This document shows, piece after piece, positions 1 to 7,453 of a stretch of 64,000 nucleotides of DNA. The DNA comes from a virus: positions 1-64,000 of the IMG/VR virus record IMGVR_UViG_3300020156_000026; one strand, 5' to 3'. Each line of letters begins with the position of its first letter. Positions within the stretch are counted from its first letter, which is position 1. The notes beneath the pieces are model-generated. The model saw only the letters and a list, made by a program, of their open reading frames with translations. It did not search any database and was not told the DNA's origin. A program made the translations under genes and the position numbers.

Positions 1-97
1 CCCTCAAGAACTCTTCACTTGGAATGAAGTTCTCAAAGCCTTCACACACGCTATCAAGAACCCCATCGATTACATACGCAAAGATGATGTTAGTCAT
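1..97 (-). CDS. partial leftward gene, unknown (C-terminus outside window)
   Basis: Open reading frame running off the left edge. Start chosen at the second of two nearby ATGs (95-97) because a GCGGAG Shine-Dalgarno lies about 8 bases before it. The 32 visible residues begin MTNIIFAYVIDGVLDSV and show no recognisable domain. It has the same direction as the next gene and is separated from it by a stem-loop. A competing open frame on the + strand (2-197) has no good start and was not chosen. Confidence 0.45.
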   Translation of the reverse strand, partial: MTNIIFAYVIDGVLDSVCEGFENFIPSEEFLR

Positions 98-163
98 TGT
101 CATGCTCCGCAACAAAGATGGGCGGCTTGGCGCGCAGCCCTAGTGATGACAGGAAGATACACA

Positions 164-195
164 TATCCCCCTAGTATGTTTCACCTAGGGGGATA
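164..195. terminator. perfect 11-bp stem-loop between leftward genes
   Basis: TATCCCCCTAG (164-174) is followed after 10 bases by its exact reverse complement CTAGGGGGATA (185-195). It lies just downstream of the stop of the 295-aa leftward gene. There is no clear U-run, so it may be a weak terminator, an mRNA-stabilising hairpin or a regulatory site. Confidence 0.45.
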
Positions 196-219
196 GACTT
201 ACCTTCCGAGATGGATGGA

Positions 220-1107
220 TTAGGCGTTAGCTACCTTACGAGGGCGGCCAGCCTTACGGGCGGGCTTTTCGTTGTCAGCATCGGGTTCCACCCCGGCGCC
301 GGTATCAGGCTGTTGTTCGCCGGTAGTTTCCTGGCCTTGATTGCCAGTGTCGGCGGGCTGATCGTTCGCAGCCGTTGGCTTGTATTCCAGCAGATCCTTG
401 AACAGTTCATCATTCTGAAGGGGCTGGACATTCTTGTCTTCGTTGGGCATGAGCTTCGCATACTCATACCCATGTTGGAGCAGGACGGCCGCCAGATCGT
501 GAAGCAGTGACTTGTCCACCTCAACGGACTTGAAATCCTTCTGCTTTTCAGCATCCAACAGGACGTTGAAGGCATTGCGGATAGTGCCGGCGATACGATC
601 AGCATCAAAGATGAAGTCACGCGGCGCAGGTTCCGGACGGTATTCCCACCAGTTCTTTTCCAGTGCCTTAGCAAAGGCCATCTTGAAGTCATCCGCCTTG
701 CGAACCTTTTTCACGTCATAGTACCAGACGTAACTGATAGTCGTGTCGCCGACCTTTTCCTCGCGCTTGAACGAAAGGTTCCCGTTCTGGTCTTTCTTCG
801 TTTCAGCCTTTTCATTCAGCCGCACATTGAAGAACAGTTGAATGAAGTTATGCATCGCGTTTACGCGAGCGCCAGACCCGCGAAGGGCAGAAAGAAACTT
901 GTTGAGGCGCGTTGGGTTGCGGTGTTCCTCGATATGCGCCATTTCAGACAGAAGGAACGTGCGAATATCGTTGTCGGTCTGGCGGATCGTGTTCGCCAAA
1001 TCGCGGCCCATCTTGTCCAATGCGGCGGCATCGGTAATGAGCGTGATGTTCTTTGCCTTTGCCATTTCGGCAACGGAAGGAAGCGTAACTTTGGTATTCT
1101 TAGCCAT
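220..1107 (-). CDS. hypothetical protein with AT-hook-like C-terminus
   Basis: 295-aa protein of unknown function. The N-terminal ~200 residues look soluble and mostly helical. The last ~60 residues are Q/T/D/P-rich and disordered, ending in KAGRPRKVANA, whose GRP core flanked by basic residues resembles an AT-hook minor-groove DNA-binding motif. The start is supported by AGGAGAACTATC directly before the ATG. It is leftward, away from the virion block. DNA binding is inferred from the tail only. Confidence 0.7.
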   Translation of the reverse strand: MAKNTKVTLPSVAEMAKAKNITLITDAAALDKMGRDLANTIRQTDNDIRTFLLSEMAHIEEHRNPTRLNKFLSALRGSGARVNAMHNFIQLFFNVRLNEKAETKKDQNGNLSFKREEKVGDTTISYVWYYDVKKVRKADDFKMAFAKALEKNWWEYRPEPAPRDFIFDADRIAGTIRNAFNVLLDAEKQKDFKSVEVDKSLLHDLAAVLLQHGYEYAKLMPNEDKNVQPLQNDELFKDLLEYKPTAANDQPADTGNQGQETTGEQQPDTGAGVEPDADNEKPARKAGRPRKVANA

Positions 1108-1118
1108 GATAGTTCTCC
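1101..1118. repeat. 18-bp repeat (copy 1) covering a ribosome binding site and start
   Basis: TAGCCATGATAGTTCTCC occurs here and again at 63800-63817. On the minus strand it reads AGGAGAACTATCATGGCTA: a Shine-Dalgarno, spacer, ATG and second codon. Here it serves the 295-aa gene; the other copy opens only a six-codon frame. Confidence 0.6.
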
Positions 1119-1243
1119 ATTGACATTCGCATAAGCTAATAGCTACTAGCGAGAACGATGCACCATTGCATCAATAAATCCTGGCGAAAGACACACTACG
1201 GGCGTCAACTGTCTCCAGGATTTAAAGCTACAATGCTATGTGA

Positions 1244-1402
1244 TTAACGCGACTTGGCTTTCTTGATTGAAGGCGTCGGACCTTTAGGCTTGTTAGCCTT
1301 CGCCCATGAAGCGGTGACTTTTACTTCATGCGCTTTAACCCGCTTGCTTTCCTTAAAACGTTTTGCGGGCTTTGCCTTTACGGGTTCGTAACGTGTTTTC
1401 AT
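1244..1402 (-). CDS. small basic protein, 52 aa
   Basis: Small lysine/arginine-rich protein (MKTRYEPVKAKPAKRFKESK...) ending KKAKSR, with about a third of residues basic. An AAGGAAAACGGAA stretch lies immediately before the ATG. No domain recognised; the composition would suit a nucleic-acid-binding or anti-host peptide. It is the only convincing gene between 1108 and 3727. Confidence 0.55.
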   Translation of the reverse strand: MKTRYEPVKAKPAKRFKESKRVKAHEVKVTASWAKANKPKGPTPSIKKAKSR

Positions 1403-2830
1403 TTCCGTTTTCCTTAACAGAACAAAACCAATAACAGGTAGTCACAAACTACAGAATATTATGCCCTTTTCCGTTTCCCACCATAACCCGCAACGTTAGG
1501 GCAAGGCGAGAAACGCCCCGTCCAAAGGTTAGAAAAGAAACTAAAAGTCACGCCGGACTACCTGTTAGAATTTTTGTTCTTGTGTCACGTTTCCACAATA
1601 CATCACTGTCTCTTATGTCGGAACCTAACGGAACAAACATCTAGCGCCATAGGCTAGGAACCATTGAGCTAACTTGCATTTGCGCTTGCTAACGTGTTTC
1701 CATCCTCGCCATTCTTCATTCCCTGTTTTCCATTGCTTGCGCTTGGAACGTCAACGGGATAGGCCTTTGATCTTTGCACCAATTCCGACTGCCATCCACC
1801 TGCCAAAAATCCGTACCCATAGGGCATAGGATAAACCGCCAGTTTGTCAGACTAGCGGCATGACAAGAGAATGGGACATACTAAGATGTTCGCCTTGCTC
1901 ATTACTGCTAAGGCTATCTTTTGGAATTGTGTCGTGACTATTTTCTGGGAACTAGCCTAGCTAACCAACTATCCACAATGGGAAAGGTTGGACCCCTCGC
2001 CGCTCTAATCACGTCTAACACGCGCCGCGCCTAGTCAGTTCCCTTGCGGGTTCCGCTATAACTTCAATGCTCCATCATACAAGACTAGGGACTGCGCCAC
2101 GTTCCCGACCTGTTAATGGACAAGACAGAAACTCAAGACTTGAGAGATAGACTATCCAGCCATATCGCTGGAGAACATCTAGACCTAATTTTCCGCCCCG
2201 TGCACCCTAGTGGGTTGTGGCTTATCCCCACCGGAAAAACCGTAGTGGGAAGCAGGAAGTGCCCTAGTCGATAGGCTATGATCCGAGCTTCACGGCTTGC
2301 TTCATTCCATCCCACGAAAGGCGTGGGGAAAGAAACTCATTGGTAGGTTCCTAGTGAGCCGCTAATATCACGGACCGTGTTTCAGTGCCGGACCCACTAC
2401 AATCTTGCCAGATTGCGCTTCTCGCCACACTTCTAGGGAACCCACCTAGACCGAAACAAGGGGCCGAAGGCACTTGCTCGTTTCGATGATTGAACTATCC
2501 CACAACGAAAAGGTTCCGCATACATTTTATTTTCTAACAAACACACAAAAAGAGAAACATTTTTGCTAAATCCCGACTGATATGGCCCATTGGTAGAAAA
2601 TCCTTCCTAATCCCCTTTCCACCCCTTGAAACCTTAGGGCAAATCACCTGCCGGTTTCCACCCCTTCCAAGCCCAATCTGGACGCCTTTCGGACCGCCTT
2701 CCTACCGTCCAGACCGCCGGTTCCACCCATAGGGCGCTCGCCAGGTTTATGCAAAAATGCTATGACTGACAAATAACCTATGCAATTTCTGCATACCTTT
2801 ATCGCGGGATATAAAGAACACCTGCGCGAA
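1403..2830 (-). other. ~1.4 kb gene-free region rich in inverted repeats; possible structured RNA
   Basis: No reading frame here has both a plausible start and protein-like composition. The stretch looks less AT-rich than the sequence beyond 2830 and contains many hairpins. Examples are an 11-bp helix (1433-1443 with 1556-1566), CCACG/CGTGG around 2312-2326, and GGCG/CGCC pairs near 1505-1520. A candidate leftward promoter lies at its right edge (2838-2866). A large leftward structured RNA is possible, but no known family or tRNA was recognised by eye. Confidence 0.3.
1433..1566. repeat. 11-bp inverted repeat closing a 134-nt element
   Basis: AACAGGTAGTC (1433-1443) pairs perfectly with GACTACCTGTT (1556-1566), enclosing 112 bases that contain smaller hairpins. 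This is the architecture of a closing helix of a multi-branched RNA. Which strand is transcribed is unknown. Confidence 0.5.
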
Positions 2831-2837
2831 TACATAC

Positions 2838-2866
2838 ATTATAGCATATGTCAAGCCCTAGTCCAA
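2838..2866 (-). promoter_or_regulatory. candidate leftward extended -10 promoter
   Basis: Read on the minus strand: TTGGAC (2866-2861), 17-bp spacer ending in TGC, then TATAAT (2843-2838). The -10 is perfect and carries the extended TGn; the -35 is weak. It would transcribe the gene-free region and then the 52-aa and 295-aa genes. Confidence 0.4.
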
Positions 2867-2882
2867 TCAATTATGGTTACAG

Positions 2883-2904
2883 TTGTATATATTCCGTGAT
2901 ACAA
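2883..2904. promoter_or_regulatory. operator-like inverted repeat, copy 1
   Basis: TTGTAT, ten bases, ATACAA. The same arms with the same spacing occur at 2966-2987, and both copies continue with a C after the right arm. A pair of identical, equally spaced palindromes near promoters is typical of binding sites for a dimeric regulator. No regulator gene was identified in the window. Confidence 0.5.
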
Positions 2905-2965
2905 CTCCAGGTTGTACCTTAGCAATCACAGATATATCCAATGGTCAATACACAATATGTAACAC

Positions 2966-2987
2966 TTGTATTTGTTTTGTGATACAA
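2966..2987. promoter_or_regulatory. operator-like inverted repeat, copy 2
   Basis: Second TTGTAT-N10-ATACAA element, 83 bp from the first. The spacer sequence differs while the arms and the inner GTG next to the right arm are kept, as expected for a protein-binding site. Confidence 0.5.
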
Positions 2988-3034
2988 CCCATAAGTATAT
3001 CCTATTGACAAGCAAACCTGGCCCCTGGAGGGGA

Positions 3035-3129
3035 TACCTCAAGAAAATCACTACTTTCCTCAAGCATAGATATACCTCAAGTGTAGATCAAATATACTTT
3101 CCTCAAGTATAGGACAAATATACCTCAAG
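3035..3129 (+). repeat. array of five T(A/T)CCTCAAG direct repeats
   Basis: Copies at 3035, 3056, 3073, 3099 and 3121, alternating TACCTCAAG and TTCCTCAAG, spaced 17-26 bp. Several share a longer unit (CAAATATAC...CCTCAAGTA). The array lies upstream of the rightward promoters. It could be activator or repressor sites, or origin iterons. Confidence 0.6.
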
Positions 3130-3381
3130 TAATTCCATGCTAAATCCTCTGGGATATGCTCCATTATTCTTCCCCCTCAGGTGATTTTTTCTTAGGGCTT
3201 CATAGGGTATACCTAGCCCCGAGTGGACAGGGGGTATGCTTATGGTTTATATACAAGGAAGACATATTTTTCAATTATTTAGCTGTCAAAATCACTATGC
3301 AGAAGTACTAGTAGAAATCTGTATATTCTAGTAGTATCGTCAAATTCATAGTATAAATTGAAGTATAGTTAACCTGTATAT

Positions 3382-3411
3382 TTGACATGATTGTACCTTT
3401 TATTGTAAAAT
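3382..3411 (+). promoter_or_regulatory. sigma70-like rightward promoter
   Basis: TTGACA (3382-3387), 18-bp spacer, TAAAAT (3406-3411), in AT-rich sequence upstream of the rightward virion block. One mismatch to the -10 consensus. It lies 60 bp before a second, perfect promoter. Confidence 0.55.
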
Positions 3412-3445
3412 ATAAAGAAACTTCTGTTTTGTTGTACGATTTTAC

Positions 3446-3474
3446 TTGACAGAGTTTTAGAAATATGGTATAAT
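3446..3474 (+). promoter_or_regulatory. perfect-consensus sigma70 promoter for the rightward block
   Basis: TTGACA (3446-3451), exactly 17 bp, TATAAT (3469-3474). The sequence ATGGTATAATTATACATA and the following TAGACA are shared with a leftward promoter at 43860-43888, so this is a member of a small phage promoter set. It is the best candidate for driving the genes from 3728 onward. Confidence 0.8.
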
Positions 3475-3585
3475 TATACATATAGACAAAGTGAAATTCA
3501 AATAGCTATGTGCTTACGACTTGACTATCACTTTTGATTTTGAATTTATTCTTGGTACCATCATTGTACAAAGTTAGTTACTTAG

Positions 3586-3627
3586 TTCCTCAAGTCTGAA
3601 CACCTCAACGACTTTGACTTCCTCAAT
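3586..3627 (+). repeat. three more CCTCAA repeats downstream of the promoter
   Basis: TTCCTCAAG (3586-3594), a degenerate CACCTCAAC (3601) and TTCCTCAAT (3619-3627) extend the repeat family to the transcribed leader. Confidence 0.4.
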
Positions 3628-3673
3628 ACATCTACTGTTTCACTCCGTGTGTTTAGCTACGCACGAACGTTAG

Positions 3674-3710
3674 GCTCTTCGTGTAATACACGTAAGGGCT
3701 TTTATTTTTT
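3674..3710 (+). terminator. Rho-independent terminator/attenuator in the leader
   Basis: GCTCTTCGTGT (3674-3684), loop AAT, then ACACGTAAGGGC (3688-3699) forms a stem with one mismatch and one G-U pair, followed by TTTTATTTTTTT. It lies between the strong promoters and the first gene. It either insulates from upstream transcription or acts as an attenuator needing antitermination. Confidence 0.6.
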
Positions 3711-3727
3711 TAAGGAGTATTTTCACT

Positions 3728-4066
3728 TTGATACTTTCATATATCCCTGCGGGAACTATGATCTATGATCAGGGAATACCAAAGGTGCAGGTTGTTAAAC
3801 CAATTCACCTTACTCAAATCCTTGAGGCTGAGATGTTTTGGCTTGTTGATGAGCAAAGGCATCCAGAGCCTAATACAGAGATCCCTTTATTTGTTATGCA
3901 ATACTTGAGGGACAGAGCAGAGGAGGTCCATTTATGGAACACGATCAAGAAGAAGTTTCCACTTCCACCAATATCCTTAAGTTCCCTGATATCTATCAAT
4001 ACAATGAAACCACAGAAAGTATCGCAGTGGAAAAAGTATTTGAAGGTATTCAAGCTAACAACGTAG
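3728..4066 (+). CDS. hypothetical first gene of rightward block
   Basis: 112-residue frame starting at TTG with AAGGAG ten bases upstream (MILSYIPAGTMIYDQ...). Residues 1-70 look protein-like. The last ~43 overlap the next gene, which has its own strong Shine-Dalgarno at 3915-3925, so the 3' part may be a run-on frame or a long overlap. No domain recognised. Confidence 0.45.
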   Translation: MILSYIPAGTMIYDQGIPKVQVVKPIHLTQILEAEMFWLVDEQRHPEPNTEIPLFVMQYLRDRAEEVHLWNTIKKKFPLPPISLSSLISINTMKPQKVSQWKKYLKVFKLTT

Positions 4067-4197
4067 ATACTGTTATTGTGTTGGGATATACCAAGAATGG
4101 TGAGGAATACTTTGCTTCCTCTATTTCCGATGGTGGAACTATCCTCTGGCTTATAGAACGATTGAAAAAGAGACTTCTGGAATTTCCAGATGAATAA
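3934..4197 (+). CDS. hypothetical protein, 87 aa
   Basis: Small acidic protein beginning MEHDQEEVSTST, with a central beta-strand-like VDTVIVLGYTKNGEEYF segment and a basic helix near the end. Start supported by AGAGGAGG upstream of the ATG. Precedes the packaging genes; function unknown. Confidence 0.7.
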   Translation: MEHDQEEVSTSTNILKFPDIYQYNETTESIAVEKVFEGIQANNVDTVIVLGYTKNGEEYFASSISDGGTILWLIERLKKRLLEFPDE

Positions 4198-4208
4198 GGA
4201 GTAATTAT

Positions 4209-4298
4209 ATGATCACCACTCTTGTTATTGTTGGTGTAGTAGTCCTCGTTGGTTTGTTTGTTTACCTTAAGCTTCTTGCTGATGGTATGTCCCGATGA
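4209..4298 (+). CDS. 29-aa single-pass membrane peptide
   Basis: ATG preceded by AAGGAGTAATTAT. The peptide has one hydrophobic segment (LVIVGVVVLVGLFVYL) and a short polar tail. Its TGA overlaps the ATG of the next gene (ATGA), indicating translational coupling. The role could be membrane-related or purely for coupling. Confidence 0.55.
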   Translation: MITTLVIVGVVVLVGLFVYLKLLADGMSR

Positions 4299-4492
4299 GT
4301 GAAGCTAAAGAAGTTTTGATTTCTTATTTGGATTGGGACGAGTGGGGCAACCCCGTCGATAAGGTCCGGAAGGAAAAGATCACAGAAGACTATATTGCCC
4401 TTGGTGGGAATTTCTTCTCCAATCACGATACAGATCTTGGCGATGGCCAACTATACCTAGGAAAGAGAATTGATGTCCGAAGAGAAGATTGA
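4295..4492 (+). CDS. hypothetical protein, 65 aa
   Basis: Small charged protein (MSEAKEVLISYLDWDEWGN...), coupled to the membrane peptide by an ATGA overlap. It overlaps the start of the small terminase by 20 bases. No domain recognised. Confidence 0.65.
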   Translation: MSEAKEVLISYLDWDEWGNPVDKVRKEKITEDYIALGGNFFSNHDTDLGDGQLYLGKRIDVRRED

Positions 4493-4901
4493 TCTTGTAG
4501 CTGACGTAACAAACAAGAAGACTGGCCTAACGGAACGCGAGGAATACTTCCTTGATATTCTGTTTGACAAGCATCGTGGTAACGTCCGAGCTGCAATGGA
4601 TGATGCAGGTTATCCCAAGGGTACTGCAACCCGAGAGGTCGCGACAAAGCTAAAGGATCACATTGTCCTAGCTACTAAAGCCTACATGGCATCACAAACA
4701 GCCAAGGCTTCCATTTCTGTTGTTTCTGTGTTGGATGACCCTACGGCTCCCGGTCAGACTCAGGTCTTGAAGGCAGCTAAGGAAATCCTTGACCGTACTG
4801 GTGTCCAGACGGAAGAGAAGACAGAGAAGACTGTAGAACGGAATATTGTTGTGTTGCCACCTAAGGGTAGAGTAACTATTGAAGCTGAAGGAGAAGAATA
4901 A
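4473..4901 (+). CDS. terS: terminase small subunit (putative)
   Basis: 142 aa. Assigned from position directly ahead of the large terminase and from a DNA-binding-like segment (residues ~25-50, GNVRAAMDDAGYPKGTA), typical of small terminases that recognise packaging DNA, followed by an AKEILDRTGV oligomerisation-type segment and an acidic tail. The ATG at 4473 is preferred over the in-frame TTG at 4470. Family assignment is an inference from layout and pattern. Confidence 0.65.
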   Translation: MSEEKIDLVADVTNKKTGLTEREEYFLDILFDKHRGNVRAAMDDAGYPKGTATREVATKLKDHIVLATKAYMASQTAKASISVVSVLDDPTAPGQTQVLKAAKEILDRTGVQTEEKTEKTVERNIVVLPPKGRVTIEAEGEE

Positions 4902-5167
4902 TGGCTGGTCCAAAGAAGCGTTATGATAATGGCAATAAGTTCTTTAAGCATACTTACAGTGATGGTACTACTTCGCTAGTCCGTAAGAACTCGCCAACTG
5001 GTAAGAAGGCACTTAAGGATGCGCAGGTCGCTGAGCGTACCAATAACAATGGTAAGAACAGCACTAAAGAACTTGAGTCTAAGGCTCGCCGTGAAACCGC
5101 TGCAATTTTTGGTGCAGTAGACGCTAAGGCCAAGGCTCAGATTGCCAAGGATAAAAAGAAGAAGTAA
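4901..5167 (+). CDS. lysine-rich small protein with NKFFKHT motif
   Basis: 88 aa, strongly basic, ending in KDKKKK. Contains GNKFFKHT near residue 12, which recurs near the C-terminus of the 92-aa protein encoded just after the terminase (7172-7450). Its ATG overlaps the terS stop. Probably binds nucleic acid or a virion/packaging partner; function unknown. Confidence 0.7.
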   Translation: MAGPKKRYDNGNKFFKHTYSDGTTSLVRKNSPTGKKALKDAQVAERTNNNGKNSTKELESKARRETAAIFGAVDAKAKAQIAKDKKKK

Positions 5168-5274
5168 TGAACTGGTTCCCCTTCCTCTACTTGGGCGGCC
5201 TTTATTCTCTGTTTCCCATTACTTTTGTTCTGATTGGCCTCCTTTATAAATACGCAGGAAATCAAAATGACTGA
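5167..5274 (+). CDS. 35-aa membrane peptide
   Basis: Starts in a TAATG overlap with the preceding stop and ends 8 bases inside the terminase start region. It consists of one long hydrophobic helix (SLFPITFVLIGLLYKY) with a polar end. The couplings on both sides support it as a real, translated gene. Confidence 0.5.
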   Translation: MNWFPFLYLGGLYSLFPITFVLIGLLYKYAGNQND

Positions 5275-7159
5275 ACAAACAGCAGTGCTGAAAATGGAGA
5301 GATGGCCGTCCTACAGACGGAAGATCCCCTACGGGACAGTTAAGACTGGTTACATTGTTAATCCAGAAGATCCCCTAGAACTTATCCCAGACCCTGAACA
5401 GATTGCTTGGATTGAACAGGCATTTGATTATCTGGAGGGTGGTTCCTCGCTTCGTGAAGTATCCGAATGGGTAGGACAGAAGCTTAAGAGAAGTGTAGCC
5501 CACCAGACCCTCAGCAATCTTTATCGTGTACACCGAAAGCCTCATGTCCGCACAAAGACACAGAAGCGCAAGGGTGTTAAGCGCACGAAGGAAAGTATTG
5601 AACTAGCCACCGCTAAGATGAAGGCCACACAGGCTCTCAAAAAGGCTAATGAACTCGAAGCCAAACGCGCGAAACAGGCTAAAAGATTAAAGACAGAAGA
5701 TTACGACATCCCTCCTGCACCTAAACCTGAAAAGGAAATCAAGGTATTTGAGGATGCTCCTGCTTCTGTGAATATTGTATTTAAACCTAACCCAGGTCCA
5801 CAAACGTGGTTCCTTATGGCTGAAGAGCCAGAGGTTCTATATGGAGGCGCAGCCGGTGGAGGTAAGTCATACGCTATGTTGGCTGACCCCATGCGCTACT
5901 TTGAAAACCCCAACTTCGTTGGTTTGCTGTTGCGTCGTACGAACGACGAACTCCGTGAGCTGAAGTGGGAAAGTCAAAAGCTTTACCCAAAGGCGTTCCC
6001 CGGAGCTGTCTGGAAAGAAAAAGATTCTATGTGGGTTTTCCCCTCCGGGGCTAAATTCTGGATGACGTACTTGGAGCGTGACGACGATGTCATGCGTTAC
6101 CAAGGACAGGCGTTTACATGGATCGGTGTTGACGAACTCACACAGTATGCTACGCCATTCGCGTGGACATATCTTAAGTCTCGTCTCCGTACAGCAGACC
6201 CTACTCTTCCTCTCTCCATGAGAGCTACAACTAACCCCGGTGGTCCCGGCCATCAATGGGTTAAGAAGATGTTTGTTGATCCTGCTGTTCCCGGCCAAGA
6301 CTTTTGGGCGCGCGACATCAATACGAATGAAATTCTTGTGTACCCTAAAGGTCACGCTAAGGAAGGTCAGCCACTCTTTAAGAGACGATTCATTCCGGCC
6401 AAACTCTCTGACAATCCCTTCCTCTCTGAGGATGGTGTTTATGAAGCTTCACTTCTTGGTCTTCCTGAAGATCAACGTCGTAAGCTTCTAGATGGTGATT
6501 GGTCTGTTATGGAAGGTGCTGCTTTCCCGGAATTCAACCCTACCATTCATGTCGTAGAGCCTTTTGACATTCCTGATGGTTGGCGCAAGTTCCGTTCAGG
6601 AGACTTTGGTTACTCTTCAGCCTCTGCTGTTTTGTGGTTTGCCATTGATCCTGAGGGCCAGCTTGTTGTTTACAGGGAATTGTACACTTCTAAGAAGACT
6701 GGTGTAGAACTGGCTCACATGGTCCTTAATGCAGAAGCAGGTGACTCCATCTCGTATGGTATCCTCGATAGTTCCGTATGGCACCAGAGAGGCCACTACG
6801 GCCCGTCCATCGCAGAAGAGATGATGGCAGAGGGTTGCCGCTGGCGTCCTTCAGATCGCGGTCAGGGGTCACGTGTGGCCGGTAAAAACCGATTGCATGA
6901 GCTATTGAAGGTTAACCCTTCTACCGGCAAACCCGGCTTGGTTATTTTCAATACGTGTCGTCAACTTCTTGCCGACCTTCCTATGATCCCTGCTGATCCT
7001 AATGGTGGTGATGATATTGATGATCGTTATGCAAGTGACCACACTTATGATGCTTTGCGTTATGGAATTATGTCACGTCCTCGTCCGGGTCACATCTTGG
7101 ATTGGGGAACTAAGCCAATGCACAAATACACCCCCGCTGATCCGATCTTTGGGTATTAA
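5267..7159 (+). CDS. terL: terminase large subunit with N-terminal extension
   Basis: 630 aa packaging ATPase/nuclease. Walker A GGAAGGGKS at about residue 192, Walker B region WIGVDELT at ~284, and an RNase H-like nuclease start at SGDFGYSS (~444). Start chosen at the ATG with CAGGA upstream. Residues ~15-95 resemble the recombinase domain of large serine recombinases (PYG, LIPDPEQ, EGGSSLREVSEW, then a helix-turn-helix-like segment), and a basic coiled stretch follows before the ATPase. T7 gp19 is shorter at ~586 aa and, from memory, lacks this extension. Confidence 0.93.
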   Translation: MTEQTAVLKMERWPSYRRKIPYGTVKTGYIVNPEDPLELIPDPEQIAWIEQAFDYLEGGSSLREVSEWVGQKLKRSVAHQTLSNLYRVHRKPHVRTKTQKRKGVKRTKESIELATAKMKATQALKKANELEAKRAKQAKRLKTEDYDIPPAPKPEKEIKVFEDAPASVNIVFKPNPGPQTWFLMAEEPEVLYGGAAGGGKSYAMLADPMRYFENPNFVGLLLRRTNDELRELKWESQKLYPKAFPGAVWKEKDSMWVFPSGAKFWMTYLERDDDVMRYQGQAFTWIGVDELTQYATPFAWTYLKSRLRTADPTLPLSMRATTNPGGPGHQWVKKMFVDPAVPGQDFWARDINTNEILVYPKGHAKEGQPLFKRRFIPAKLSDNPFLSEDGVYEASLLGLPEDQRRKLLDGDWSVMEGAAFPEFNPTIHVVEPFDIPDGWRKFRSGDFGYSSASAVLWFAIDPEGQLVVYRELYTSKKTGVELAHMVLNAEAGDSISYGILDSSVWHQRGHYGPSIAEEMMAEGCRWRPSDRGQGSRVAGKNRLHELLKVNPSTGKPGLVIFNTCRQLLADLPMIPADPNGGDDIDDRYASDHTYDALRYGIMSRPRPGHILDWGTKPMHKYTPADPIFGY

Positions 7160-7171
7160 GGAGATTACTAA

Positions 7172-7450
7172 ATGAAATGGAGAGGTCGTAGACAGTCCAA
7201 AAACGTTCACGTTCAGACCTACAAAGAGGCAGAGGCAGCTTCCTACAAGTATGCACAGTATAATCGGGCAAAGTCTTCCGGTCGTGCACTAAGCCCTGAG
7301 CCGATTGAGTCTAACAATGACAAGACAGTAATTGAAGAGAGAACTGCATCCCTTCGAAATCCCGGTAGACATACCCGCGCAACTAAGCGACCAGTGGATA
7401 ATTCCTCTAAGGGTAACAAATTCTTTAAGCATACGGAGAAGGACTTTTAA
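7172..7450 (+). CDS. small basic protein sharing NKFFKHT motif
   Basis: 92 aa, basic (MKWRGRRQSKNVHVQ...), ending GNKFFKHTEKDF. Shares the GNKFFKHT motif with the protein at 4901-5167; the two flank the terminase. Preceded by AAGGAGATTACTA. Possibly a virion or packaging accessory; no domain recognised. Confidence 0.75.
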   Translation: MKWRGRRQSKNVHVQTYKEAEAASYKYAQYNRAKSSGRALSPEPIESNNDKTVIEERTASLRNPGRHTRATKRPVDNSSKGNKFFKHTEKDF

Positions 7451-7453
7451 ACA

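Noticed and set aside
2-197. Open + strand frame from the left edge
   Set aside because: No good start codon or Shine-Dalgarno; the opposing minus-strand frame has both and matches the direction of neighbours.
2133-2835. Two leftward frames of about 60 codons in the gene-free region
   Set aside because: Composition is Arg/Cys/Gly-rich and atypical, neither has a convincing ribosome binding site or coupling, and they lie among hairpins.
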